Positions 1-9,515 of a DNA stretch of 64,000 nucleotides are shown here, one piece after another; positions within the stretch are counted from its first letter, which is position 1, and every line of letters starts with the position of its first letter. Where the stretch lies: contig NC_045143.1 of the NCBI RefSeq assembly GCF_008831285.2, positions 26,063,662 through 26,127,661 on the forward strand, read 5' to 3'. The notes below the pieces were generated by a model. The model ran no database searches and was not told where the DNA came from. It saw only the letters and a program-made list of their open reading frames with translations. The position numbers and the translations under genes were made by a program. Source of the stretch: Nymphaea colorata (taxonomy: Eukaryota; Streptophyta; Magnoliopsida; Nymphaeales; Nymphaeaceae).

Positions 1-107
1 CTTCCACCGAACATAGTCATAAGCACCAAGGCAACCTCGGCCAGGCAGGCCGAGCCCCTGCCTCCATCCGAGCACTCCTCCATCATGTTGCTGTCTCTCT
101 TGGCCAT
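1..107 (-). CDS. possible partial ORF at window edge
   Basis: The first 180 bases are much more GC-rich than the AT repeat that follows. On the minus strand an ATG at 105-107 opens a frame (MAKRDSNMMEEC, later LAEVALVLMTMFGG) that stays open to the window edge. The end is hydrophobic. No domain is recognisable, and the plus strand also has an open frame here. It could be the start of a real gene or chance. Confidence 0.2.
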   Translation of the reverse strand, partial: MAKRDSNMMEECSDGGRGSACLAEVALVLMTMFGG

Positions 108-179
108 CTGAGGGCTGCAGCAACCGCACTCCATCCATCAGGTGTAGCTGGCAGCCCCAGTGCTGTCCCCTTCCATTGC

Positions 180-390
180 CAGGACGTTGTATATATACGT
201 TAATAGATATGTGTATGTATGTATATAACACATATATGCAGACATATGGACGTAGACGTTCATACTATATATATCTGCATATTAATATTATTTTATACAT
301 ATATCTATATATGCACATACATATATATATGTATTCATGTGCATATAATATACAAATATGTACTTATAATGTATGTACATACAACATATT

Positions 391-434
<44 letters not shown>

Positions 435-745
435 ATAATATATATATATATAATATATATATATACATCTAACATATATATGTATTTACGTAATATATAC
501 ATATATATGTTAGATGTATATATATATATATTTGTATTATATGTGTGCATACATATGTACATTATGTGTGAATATATAGATATGTATTACATACATATAT
601 TATATCTATATATAAATATGTACAAAGTCTACTACCATAGATATGTTATGTATGCATTGTACATACTATATATATTATATTATACATGTGTACACACATA
701 TTACACAACACTATATGTACATATATAAATATATATAATATATAT

Positions 746-811
<66 letters not shown>

Positions 812-1565
812 CATAATATATACATTTGAACGTGTGTGCATTGACATATATGTATTTATATTATACGTATGTATAATTATTTATATACAGATATATAGCA
901 TATATGTATGTATATTATACGTATCTATAATTATTTATTCACAGATATATAGCATATATGTATTTATATGTATATATATTATACGTATGTATAATTATTT
1001 ATATACAGATATATAGCATACATGTATGTATATTATATATATGTACAATGTACAAACTTTATAAATATCTATGTGTATGTGCACTATGCAAAGATTATGT
1101 TGTTTGTAGGCCTTGCGTCTTAAAGTTCATAGATCTCAAATCAAACTTTATCCCTTCTAACTTGAGATCAATGATATGCTGATATATATTACATACATGT
1201 TTTAATATCTATATATGAATATGTATGATGTATATTACCATATATATGTTATGTATGCATTGTACGTATTATATATATTATATTATACATGTGTGTACGC
1301 ATATTGCAGAACACTATATGTACATAATATATACTTTTGTACGAATATATATTGGCATATATGTATATGTATTATACGTATGTATAAATATTTATATATA
1401 GATATATAGCATATATGTATATATATTATATATATGTATAATGTACAAACTTTATAAATATATATGTGTATGTGCACTATGCAAAGATTATGTTGTTTGT
1501 AGGGCTTGCATCTTAAAGTTCATAGATCTCAGATCAAATCTCAACCCTTCTAACTTGAGATCAAT
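180..1565. repeat. AT-rich microsatellite block with a tandem duplication
   Basis: Long (TA)n tracts lie at about 390-475 and 733-808. A segment at about 583-1175 recurs at about 1185-1565. Both copies end in the same non-TA sequence, starting with a 'tacaaactttataaat' motif and ending near 'aacttgagatcaatg'. Inside the first copy, about 840-1030, a 62-68 bp unit ('attatacgtatgtataatta') repeats three times. The ORFs here are Tyr/Ile-rich translations of TA repeats and are not genes. Confidence 0.85.
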
Positions 1566-1592
1566 GCATTTAAAAGATAGTGGTGATCATAA

Positions 1593-1965
1593 GGTGGTGT
1601 TTGGCTGCACTTCAAACTGGAATTAGAATGAAAACTCTAGTTCTAGTTTCATTTTTAATTTGATATTCTAGAGTTTTGAGTCTAATTTTGCAAATGATGT
1701 TTTTGACAAAATCACAATTTAAAGTTTAAAATTGATGAAATAAAACCATGTTGACATGTGCTCAAAGAAAAACGAATAAATTATAAATTTAAGGAATCAT
1801 AATTCCACCCCTCAGAATAGAATCACGATTGCTAAATTTTGATTCAAGAATGAAACTATAATCTAAAAACATAAAATCTTTGTTTGAGGATTCAATTCCC
1901 ATTTCCTCGAAAAAAGAAAATTTTATTTACATAATTATGCAATTCCGGCCTTGTCAAACAACCCA
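1593..1965. mobile_element. Tourist-like MITE (candidate)
   Basis: The block starts with GGTGGTGTTTGG and ends with GTCAAACAACCCA, which are roughly inverted, and it is flanked by TAA on both sides (1590-1592 and 1966-1968). That pattern fits PIF/Harbinger-type miniature elements, which duplicate a 3-bp TWA target. The interior is AT-rich and non-coding. The ends are imperfect, so this is a moderate call. Confidence 0.4.
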
Positions 1966-1968
1966 TAA

Positions 1969-3140
1969 ACGATCGTTTTCAAATCTGCTGTTTTTCAAAA
2001 CAGTAGATTTAAGCTAAATCCTTTGTTAAACCAGATACAATCGAGAGAGATCCAAAAACTGACCGCCATCTAGACACATCTCTCTAATAACATGGCCCCT
2101 CCTGATTGGAAGGGTCATTTCCCGTATCCCATCCTTGTTATGAGATAAACAACTCATAAGTTTGATCTATATCAAATGCAAACAGAGAACCTTTCTATGG
2201 TTTTACCACAGTGGACCCACTAAAAAAATATTTTGAGTCCACTGGACCACAACAGATGGAAATTACCGTGAGAGTGCAAGAAGCAAAATCCAACAATAAC
2301 CCCCAAAAAAAAAATCATTCTTCCACCAGAAAAAGAAACATTATAGGCTAAGTGCACTCATGCAGAGGTATATAAGCTAATAGAATATGAATGGTATTAT
2401 AATGAAGACAAAGTCAGTTTTTTTCTTTTTATTTTTGTTGTACCATTGCCCACTTGCTTGTGGTTCAGCCTACCACCTTTAGATGCCTCGTATTTTCTTT
2501 TCCTCTTCAAATCCCAATCAAGTTATCAAGAACAAATTGATAGTGGCCCCTTCTTTTTTTCTCCAGACAGTCATTAATTTTTTTAAGAAATTATTTGTTT
2601 AAAATTTTTAAGGTTGTCTCAACATTAATTATTTTTCTCGCTTTAAAATGTAAAAAAATAAAATGCCAATAATTTATAAAATATGTCATAGTGTTATCGG
2701 AGAAATTATGGCTGTGGTGAGAATATAATGTATGTGATGGGTATTATATGAGAATGTAAATCAAATTGTTGAAAGATCGGTGAGTCCTTCTGGTCTCTTA
2801 TTCGTCTAATATGCAGTTCATAGCTAGAATATTTCTTCTTCGTCTAATAAATTTAAATTTGATTCCACAAAGTCAAGTAGCTAAATTGTATTTTATATCC
2901 ATTTGTAATAATCTTATACAAAATTGACCATTTGCAATTCATTATGTCCCCACATATAAAGAAAGCCCTAAGCGGTGTAGCGTAGTTGGTCGGATTGACT
3001 GGCCAACGAAAGTTCACAGTATGGGTGCCATATTTGAGGACTGCAAAAGATGGATGCATGACACTTTAGTTGACATATGTACAGCTCTCCACTGATGATC
3101 GGGTTAGAGGAAAAAAAAGAAGGGACTTCAGCCTTTTCAA
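1969..3140. other. AT-rich, no gene seen
   Basis: No ORF with recognisable protein similarity and no clear repeat boundaries. A segment at about 2965-3060 has a tRNA A-box-like string ('agcgtagttggtcgga'), but no B box was found. Confidence 0.5.
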
Positions 3141-3487
3141 GGTATTCATATAAACTAAAGCAAAAAGCATAGTTGTGAAATGAATTTAATCCAAACCATT
3201 CATTAGTTAAGAAAACACGGTGACAGGAGCATCATTTTCATTACGATAAACCAAGTGTATTTGTATAAACTAAAGCAAAAGAAAAAGTCAGTTGTAATAT
3301 GAATTTAATCCATAATATCCACCAGTAAAAGAGACAAAATGACGAGAACATCGTTTTTTTTTACGATAGACAAAGGATATTCATAACTAAAGCAAAAAGA
3401 AGACAATTATGAAATGAATTTAATCCAAAGCATCAAGCAGTCAAAAAGACAGTGATAAGAGAATAATTTTATTTACATAGACCAAAC
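3141..3487. repeat. three tandem copies of a ~115-bp unit
   Basis: Copies lie at about 3141-3255, 3256-3374 and 3375-3487. Each contains 'aactaaagcaaaa', then 'gaatttaatcca', and ends with a 'tacgatagacca'-like string. The copies have diverged by substitutions and small indels. Non-coding. Confidence 0.8.
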
Positions 3488-4470
3488 ATTATTAATTACA
3501 TATTTTCAGGTTTATTCCCCTTTCAAGAATTATTCTCATTTTCTAGGGAAACTTTCCAAGATACATATATATATTTTACTCATCCAATGACATATGGATA
3601 TGCTCATGTGCTGAAATCTATAAAATTTTAAAAATAATATTGAAATCTGATCTGTGGATCAGATATTCTATAGGTATAATTAAAAAGCAAGCCGCCAACT
3701 AGGAACCTTCTATGGCACATCACAAAATATGTACACAAAGGTAACATTTTAACCAAACTTTCTAGTGTGTTCTGAAAGGTCATACATTTTTCAGGGTGAG
3801 CCAAATAGTTCAACCTCGTATCTGGGTAGGGCCAAACTGAACCAAAATAAAAAAAATACATTGCACAACTAACAATTTTTTATTTTTCTAATGTAATTTT
3901 TTTTCTAAGTTAGTTAGGGTGGGGCCATGGCCTAGGCAGGCCCCCCATCCCTCCGCCCCAGGTCTAGACGACAACTGAAGGCTTGAGCTTGATAAAAGGG
4001 AGAAAGATTCTTTAACTTCAAGGAACAAGGCAAGAAAGCCTTGGATCATCCTGCGCACTTGCTTTAGAATTGTATTTAATTTGGTAAACCCACTTATTCC
4101 CCATGGGTTTTACATTTTTTAGTGTATGCACCAAATCTCATGTTTCATTCTCTTCTTGTGCCATAATTTAAGCAGGCATGGCGTCACACCAACATTGATG
4201 CTTAACGGCTTGACTAAAAGAGGATGGTTCCAAATCTTTAGAGATGACCACAAGAAGTGCTTTATGAGGTATAGAGATATAAAGGAAATTATGACTATGT
4301 GCATACATGTGACAGAGAGAGAGAGAGAGAGATAGATAAAGAGAGAGAGAGTACTGAATTTAATTTTTTAATGTATCCATTTTATTACATGATGATACAT
4401 AGCATCATAAGTAGGATTCGGTTAATGGGCACCAAGATGGTTGATAGAGTGGGAAACAGTGACACTGGTG
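3488..4470. other. no gene seen; (GA)n at 4316-4352
   Basis: AT-rich sequence downstream of the TPS gene A stop codon, which lies on the minus strand. It holds a (GA)n microsatellite at about 4316-4352. It probably includes the 3' UTR of TPS A, but no poly(A) signal can be assigned with confidence. Confidence 0.5.
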
Positions 4471-4476
4471 ATTTGC

Positions 4477-4791
4477 TTAGGCAGTCTGGATGGGCTCGGC
4501 AATGAGGGAGTAGATACGGGCCATGGACTCATGCTCCAAGACACCGATGCCATCTTCATAGTCGTACATGCACTGGGAGACCCTCGCAATGTTGAGAGCC
4601 ACGTTCATGAAGGAACGAAAGAAGGTGGTCTGTTGCTGCTGCTGCAGAGCAGAGAGAAGCTCCCTGTTCAGCCTCCTCCATGCATCCCTTGGCAAGTTCC
4701 TTATGTGCTGTCGTGCTTGCTCCTCCGCTAACCTTGCCTCATTCATATAAATCTGGACCGATCTAGGCAGGTTCCCTCTCCCGAGTACAAC
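4477..4791 (-). pseudogene. TPS copy A exon 7 (C-terminus)
   Basis: It begins LGRGNLPRSVQIYMNEARLA after an AG acceptor, matching the family pattern RGD-V-PKS-IQCYM. It continues EEQARQHIRNLPRDAWRRLN and ends IARVSQCMYDYEDGIG ... SLIAEPIQTA with TGA at 4477-4479. The length and end are normal for the family and no damage is seen in this exon. Confidence 0.92.
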
Positions 4792-4907
4792 CTTTGATCA
4801 AGTGTTCAACATATAAAGAGAAGATTATCAGCCAATCCAAACAGAAAAACAGAACAAAAACATTGTCAACTCGGAAGCTAATACTAGTTAACCAGCAGAA
4901 AATACAC

Positions 4908-5284
4908 TAACAGCTGATTTTGACAAGTTGTTATCATCGTTGACAAGTGGATGATGTTCGACTCACACAACAGCTGCTGGATTGCTTGATCCTCAATGTT
5001 TTCGGAGAGGAAGAGGTAGGCATGGAGAAGAATAGGGCCGGTCATGGCTGCCCGGATGTTGCTTAGATATTCCTCTAGCCTTGGTGTCTGTCGGGCATGG
5101 TGCCACCTTGCTTCAACCAAGTAAGCTCTGCATACACCCATCCACCGCTCTCCTCATGTGTGAAGTGATATCATGGCCATGCCTCCTAAGAACAGCGTAG
5201 CTAATCTGGTTGGTTGTGTTGTAGACAGCCGCATAGAAGACCCTCAGTGACTGTGGCAGCTGCTCTGCCGCCTGAAGATCCCAC
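4908..5284 (-). pseudogene. TPS copy A fused exons 5 and 6, frameshifted
   Basis: Exon 5 (RWDLQAAEQLPQSLRVFYAA, then NQISYAVLRRHG) runs without a break into exon 6 (HDITSHMRRAVDG, then VCRAYLVEARW), so the usual intron between them is absent. Around 5141-5145 one extra G shifts the frame, and the following part (RAYLVEARWHHARQTPRLEE) is read only in another frame. The block ends near a GT donor at about 4906-4912. It reads SNIIHLSTMITTCQNQL where active enzymes carry the NSE/DTE metal-binding motif. Confidence 0.88.
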
Positions 5285-5390
5285 CTGCGTATATACAATA
5301 TACAGCACCCTCATTGGCTCCTAACGATGTGAAGCAGAAACTAGAGACAGAGTTGCTCCCTTTAATTTACCAACCATAATCATCCTTTAC

Positions 5391-5609
5391 CTCTCAACAA
5401 CTTGCACAAAGGGTTCGAGCTCCTCAACAGACTGATGCTCGCCGAAGATGTCCTCAACGGTGGCCATCAAGTAGGAGACCCGGGCGAGTTGCATCCTGTA
5501 CTGTGAGAACTTTGGCTCATGCATCTTCCCCACCGCCATGAAGTAGCTCTCCACCAGCCTATCTCTGGCGAAGCAAATGTGATCGCCCAAGCCCAAGTGC
5601 CTCCACCAC
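5391..5609 (-). pseudogene. TPS copy A exon 4: degenerate DDXXD
   Basis: 219 nt, exactly the usual exon 4 size. It reads WWRHLGLGDHICFARDRLVE, then EPKFSQYRMQLARVSYLMAT, VEDIFGEHQSVEELEPF and VVER. Where active enzymes have LDDIYD, this has VEDIFG. The first and last Asp of the Mg2+-binding DDXXD motif are therefore replaced by Glu and Gly. The reading frame is otherwise clean. Confidence 0.9.
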
Positions 5610-5798
5610 CTGCAAACACCCAAAACAAAGGACTCATGGTTGATTATTAGTGGACCCAATGATGCAAATCCAGCAACAATGTAACATACAAGATATTCAT
5701 TACTGATATACATATATACATAGAATGACATTAGTTGCTACATTATTATCAACTATTGACCAAGTTATTTAGGCAAAAGTGCAAGAATGAATTGTTAC

Positions 5799-6171
5799 CT
5801 GGATAACTCCCTGAGCTCTCTTTGGTGGATTGTCTGCACCATGTTGAAGTCCAGCCTAGTGAACTCATGCAGCACTTGGCTTCTGCGGTCCGTCCTCTTG
5901 AATGTCTCAATATACTCTCGGGCCTCGACCCTACAAACCCTTCTGTGGAGCAGAACCTGCAGACCACGCTTTACCTGTCGAGACATCCTCTTGTCCATGC
6001 AGGTTGTCCTTGCTCTAAGATGCTCTGAAGAGAAGGCCGTAGCTTCTTCCAACACAGTTTCTCCTTCACAGGCTAGCTGTGATGCTTCATAGAGGCTCAG
6101 CAACCCTCTCACATCCTCACGAAGATTCTCAGAGAACCGGCCAGACTGTTCCCTAAATCTACTAAAGCACT
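5799..6171 (-). pseudogene. TPS copy A exon 3
   Basis: 373 nt, the usual size of TPS exon 3. It reads ECFSRFREQSGRF, then LREDVRGLLSLYEASQLA, and ends FTRLDFNMVQTIHQREL RELSR, joining exon 4 WWRHLGL. It covers the hinge between the N-terminal and catalytic domains and has no internal stop. Acceptor at 6172-6174 (tag); donor GT at 5797-5798. Confidence 0.92.
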
Positions 6172-6304
6172 CTACGAAATGCAAAAAGAAACTTTAATGG
6201 TTAGTGTCAATTAACACATTTGTAATAGACAGTCTAGATTAAGAACTAATTATTGAGTCAATATTTTGGAATTAACGCATGTGTATTTATATATATATGT
6301 ATAC

Positions 6305-6557
6305 CTGCAGAAACATTATAGCCATGTTGCCTCGGAATTCAGAAGCAAAGTGAAGAAGAGTAGAGGTCCTCAAATCCTCTACTGCTCGTGCATATGGCAT
6401 CTAGTGATCGCCTGACCTCACTCTCAAAGTGATAGGCTACACCTAAATGTTCGAGTGAATCGATGAGCTCCAACTGAGCCACTTGCTCAGTGGTAGATGT
6501 TATAAGTTGTTGGACTTCTCTTCTCAATTCTTCAACTCTGGTCCTTTGTGTTTCGAT
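6305..6557 (-). pseudogene. TPS copy A exon 2 with in-frame stop
   Basis: It encodes the N-terminal alpha-helical domain (LELIDSLEHLGVAYHFE). The normal family motif is FRLLRQHG; here the frame reads F, stop, I, P, R, Q, H, G. The TGA stands where Arg (CGA) is expected, at 6339-6341. The exon then continues as QHGYNVSA to a GT donor at 6303-6304, so the frame is preserved after the stop. Confidence 0.88.
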
Positions 6558-6900
6558 CTGCTTTCATTTTCATTTCTTTGAATTAGGATCACATCATAAT
6601 ATGAAAATAAACAAAATAATAGAAGCAAAGTGAAGAAGAGTAGAGGTCCTCAAATCCTCTACTGCTCGTGCATATGGCATCTAGTGATCGCCTGACCTCA
6701 CTCTCAAAGTGATAGGCTACACCTAAATGTTCGAGTGAATCGATGAGCTCCAACTGAGCCACTTGCTCAGTGGTAGATGTTATAAGTTGTTGGACTTCTC
6801 TTCTCAATTCTTCAACTCTGGTCCTTTGTGTTTCGATCTGCTTTCATTTTCATTTCTTTGAATTAGGATCACATCATAATACGAAAATAAACAAAATAAT
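6341..6900. repeat. 280-bp direct tandem duplication
   Basis: 6341-6620 and 6621-6900 match base for base in the stretches compared, except one site (T at 6602, C at 6882). The unit holds most of TPS exon 2 plus part of intron 1. Such high identity in a decayed gene points to a very recent event. Confidence 0.95.
6621..6837 (-). pseudogene. TPS copy A: extra, upstream copy of exon 2
   Basis: This repeats exon 2 (IETQRTRVEEL, LGVAYHFESEVRRSLDAI, DLYSSSLCF) with a good 'cag' acceptor. It lacks the last ~36 nt and the splice donor, because the duplicated segment stops there and runs into intron sequence. If spliced in, translation ends soon after SLCFYYFVYFHIMM. Confidence 0.9.
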
Positions 6901-6927
6901 AGTCAGATCAGAGGTACGGAAAATTAC

Positions 6928-7146
6928 AGATGTTGCGCTAGTAATGGACTGGATGAAGTCATAGTTCCATGTACTTGGCTGGTATCTGGAAGGTCTCCTT
7001 TGAGCAGCAGACCTACCGCAGCCCTCAACCCTTGGCGCACATCTCACAAGGGTTGTGCTCCATGGCTTGAACCCAGCCTTGCTATTAGGACCAAACTTGG
7101 GGGAAATAACGAAAGGAGTAGAAAGGGAAGCAAGAAGAGCAGCCAT
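6928..7146 (-). pseudogene. TPS copy A exon 1: transit peptide and RRX8W
   Basis: ATG at 7144-7146 begins MAALLASLSTPFVISPKF, a Ser/Ala-rich stretch typical of a plastid transit peptide. It is followed by RRPSRYQPSTW, an exact RRX8W motif used by cyclising monoterpene synthases, and then NYDFIQSI. A GT donor follows 'acatct' at 6927. The length is 219 nt (73 codons, phase 0), identical to exon 1 of copy B. This exon itself is undamaged. Confidence 0.9.
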
Positions 7147-7484
7147 TAGGACAATGTGTGTATTTGTTGTTGAATGCTGAATGCTTTCACTGCCCCTCAG
7201 ATGACTTAGCTCAGGATTGGTTTGCTAGTTCATATAGGGCTGCATCCGAGTGTGCATTGCGTGTCTATAATGGTTAGAGAATTTTAATTAGGTTCAATCT
7301 CTTAAAATATGGTGTTTGCATAAGCTATAAATGTTTAATGCTTTTATCTTTGTATATAAATAGAAAAAATTAAACTATGACACTTGCCCAAGCCATAATT
7401 ATTTAGTACTTTTATTTTATAGATAGAATGCATTCTCTCTTCAAGTTTTTGATATGCATTATAATCCGACACATATTTGGTACT
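7147..7484 (-). promoter_or_regulatory. upstream region of TPS copy A
   Basis: This region is homologous to the sequence upstream of copy B (8010-8340) and to further upstream repeat units. The TATA-like position reads 'cctatatgaac' on the minus strand (about 7229-7239), weaker than the matching site of copy B. It is directly abutted by the broken end of copy B at 7484/7485. Confidence 0.6.
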
Positions 7485-8009
7485 GAACCGAAGTGAAGAA
7501 GAGCAGAGGTCCTCAAATCCTCTAGTGCTCATGGATATGGCATCTAGCGGTCGCCTGATCTCACTCTCAAAGTGATAGGCTACACTTAAATGTTCGAGTG
7601 TATCGACAAGCTCCAATAGAGCCACTTGCTCAGTTGTAGATGTTATAACTTGTTGGACTTCTCTTCTCAATTCTTCAACTCTGGTCCTTTGTGTTTCGAT
7701 CTGCTTTCATTTTCATGTCTTTGAATTAGGATCACATCACAATACCAAAATAAACAAAATAATAGTCAGATCAGAGGTATGGAAAATTACTGATGTTGCG
7801 CTGGCAATGGACTGGATGAAGTCATAGTTCCATGTACTTGGCTGGTATCTGGAAGGCCTCCTTTGAGCAGCAGACCTACCGCAGCCCTCAGCCCTTGGCT
7901 CACATCTCACAAGGGTGGTGCTCCATGGCTTGAACCCAGCCTTGTTATTAGGATCAAGCTTGGGGGAAGTAACGAAAGGAGTGGAAAGAGAGGGAAGATG
8001 AGCAGCCAT
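7485..8009 (-). pseudogene. terpene synthase fragment (copy B, exons 1-2 only)
   Basis: Exon 1 (7791-8009) starts MAAHLPSLSTPFVTSPKL and has the same RRPSRYQPSTW motif and 219-nt length as copy A. An in-frame ATG also occurs upstream at 8049-8051 (MKAFSTQQQIHTVL before MAAH). It lies only ~40 nt from the TATA box and has no in-frame counterpart in copy A, so I take 8009 as the start. Exon 2 (7485-7700) reads LELVDTLEHLSVAYHFESEI and DLCSSSLRF, then stops matching. It joins sequence homologous to the distal part of the promoter repeat. Exons 3-7 are missing. At SLRF this copy keeps CGG (Arg), where copy A has TGC (Cys). Confidence 0.92.
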
Positions 8010-8905
8010 TAGAACAGTGTGTATTTGTTGTTGAGTGCTGAATGCTTTCACTGCCTCTCGGATGACTTAGCTCAGGATTGGTTTGCAAGTTTATATAGAG
8101 CTGCATCCGAGTGTGCATTGCGTGTCTATTATGGTTAGAGAATTTTAATTAGGTTCAATCTCTTAAAATATGGTGTTTGCGTAAGCTATAAATGTTTAAT
8201 GCTTTTTTCTTTGTATACAAATAGAAAGTATTAAACTATGACACTTGCCCAAGCCATAATTATTTGGTACTTTTATTTTATAGAAAGAATGCATTCTTTC
8301 TTCAAGTTTTTCATATGCATTATAATCTGACACTTATTAGCTAAAGTTTGCCACTTAAAACCATTTTTATTAAAGACCATCTTTATTTTTTACAAGTATT
8401 TGAGTAATTGCACCCCTTCACCTTTAAGTGGTGCAACTTGCCGTTTCAACAATATCATGAACATGGTTTGCTAGCTTATAAAGAGCAGCATCCAAGTGCA
8501 TATTGCGTGTCTATAATGGTTAGAGAATTTTAATAAAGTTCAATCTCCTAAAAATATGGTATTTGCATAAGCTATAAATGTTTGATGCTTTCTTATTTGT
8601 ATATAAATAGAATGCATTAAACTATGACACTTGCCTAAGCCATAATTATTTGGTACTTTAATTGTATTTGCATATAGATAGAATGCATTCTTGCTTCACA
8701 TTTTTAATATTCATTATAATCCGACACTTATTAGCTATTGTTCACAACTTAAAACAATTTTTATCAAAGTCCATGTTTATTTTTTACACGTATTTGACTA
8801 ATTGCACCCCTTCACCTTTAAGTGGTGCAACTTGTCGTTTCAACAAAATTATGAACATGGTTTGCTAGCTTATAGAGACCCGCAATCGAGTGCACATTGT
8901 TTCAA
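8010..8905. repeat. tandem array of the TPS promoter region (~400-bp units)
   Basis: A unit containing 'gtttgctagcttata', 'gcgtgtctataatggttaga', 'taagctataaatgttt' and 'gcattataatccgacac' recurs upstream of copy A (7200-7480), upstream of copy B (8065-8340), at about 8465-8740 and, truncated, from about 8863. A linking part ('caccccttcacctttaagtg') is at 8415 and 8810, about 399 bp apart. Only the first two units are followed by TPS exons, so the outer units look like promoter remnants of lost copies or amplified upstream sequence. Confidence 0.85.
8091..8098 (-). promoter_or_regulatory. TATA box of TPS copy B
   Basis: Minus-strand 'ctctatataaac' is a classical plant TATA box. It lies ~40 nt upstream of the first ATG (8051) and ~85 nt upstream of the conserved start (8009). 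The equivalent sites in neighbouring repeat units are weaker: 'tatatgaa' for copy A, 'tttataagc' near 8470-8480, 'ctataagc' near 8870. Confidence 0.6.
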
Positions 8906-9129
8906 TGAAAATTTTAATGAGTTGGTGTTGGCAGCCGGCCCCACCAGCCGGCCCAACCAAGCCAGCATGTGTTTTGGCCATTGTTCTGAGAGAAACATGT
9001 AAGGGAAAAGAGGAAAAAGAAAAGAATGATGAAAACATGTGGCAGACCCAACTATGTCACTACTTGTCATAGAAGCTGCCAAAGGAAAAAGAAAGGAAGG
9101 AAGGACAAAGCTACCCCTTCAACCACAAT
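8906..9129. other. no gene seen
   Basis: Short purine-rich stretch between the TPS promoter array and the next repeat element. Confidence 0.4.
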
Positions 9130-9515
9130 TAGGGATGTCAATGGATCATAGTCAAATTGAATTTACCTTCAGCCATATCTAAATCCAAATCTGGAATCCT
9201 ATTTCACAAAGTGAATTTGATTTCAATATAATTTTCATATTCATATCTAAATATGAATTTTGAACTGAATTTGACCTATTTTCAAAATGTAAGAACATTA
9301 GATATAGGATATTTGCTTAATAACAAATCTCATTCAAATCCACATCCAAATCGAACCGGATGTTTATGTATATCCGAAAATCTGATTGGAATCCGATTAT
9401 TACTGCTGAATTCAATCCTATTTTTTAATAGGATATGTTTTTCTTTTTCATATCTGATTTCTTCGAAACAGATCGAATAGATTTTCTATCCAAAGCAGAT
9501 ATATAGGCATCCCTA
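9130..9515. mobile_element. TIR element (non-autonomous DNA transposon candidate)
   Basis: Starts tagggatgtc and ends ggcatcccta, an almost perfect 10-bp terminal inverted repeat. The interior is AT-rich and non-coding, with repeated 'aatccaaat/gaatttgat' strings. Size 386 bp. No target duplication could be fixed. Confidence 0.5.

Larger units (their letters stand above)
4477..7146 (-). pseudogene. terpene synthase pseudogene, TPS-b type (copy A)
   Basis: Class I plant terpene synthases turn geranyl or farnesyl diphosphate into terpenes; TPS-b members are usually plastid monoterpene synthases. All blocks of a seven-exon TPS can be placed on the minus strand: exon 1 (6928-7146, RRX8W motif), exon 2 (6305-6557, plus an extra copy at 6621-6837), exon 3 (5799-6171, 373 nt), exon 4 (5391-5609, 219 nt), a fused exon 5/6 (5284 down to about 4908), and exon 7 (4477-4791). 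Splice sites GT/AG are present at nearly all boundaries. Defects are an in-frame TGA in exon 2 (6339-6341), one extra base near 5141-5145, the DDXXD position reading EDIFG, and no readable NSE/DTE motif. It is therefore almost certainly not an active enzyme. A sequencing error could explain the single-base shift, but not all the defects together. Confidence 0.92.

Noticed and set aside
176-1477. Several Tyr/Ile-rich ORFs on both strands
   Set aside because: They are translations of TATATG/TACATA repeats, overlap on both strands, and have no domain-like composition.
2965-3060. tRNA-like A box
   Set aside because: No B box at a suitable distance and no cloverleaf; not called as tRNA or SINE.
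4126-4750. Plus-strand ORFs over the TPS C-terminal exon
   Set aside because: They are antisense shadows of TPS exon 7 and the (GA)n microsatellite.
5787-6092. Plus-strand ORF of 101 residues
   Set aside because: Antisense of TPS exon 3, which is supported by family motifs and exon size.
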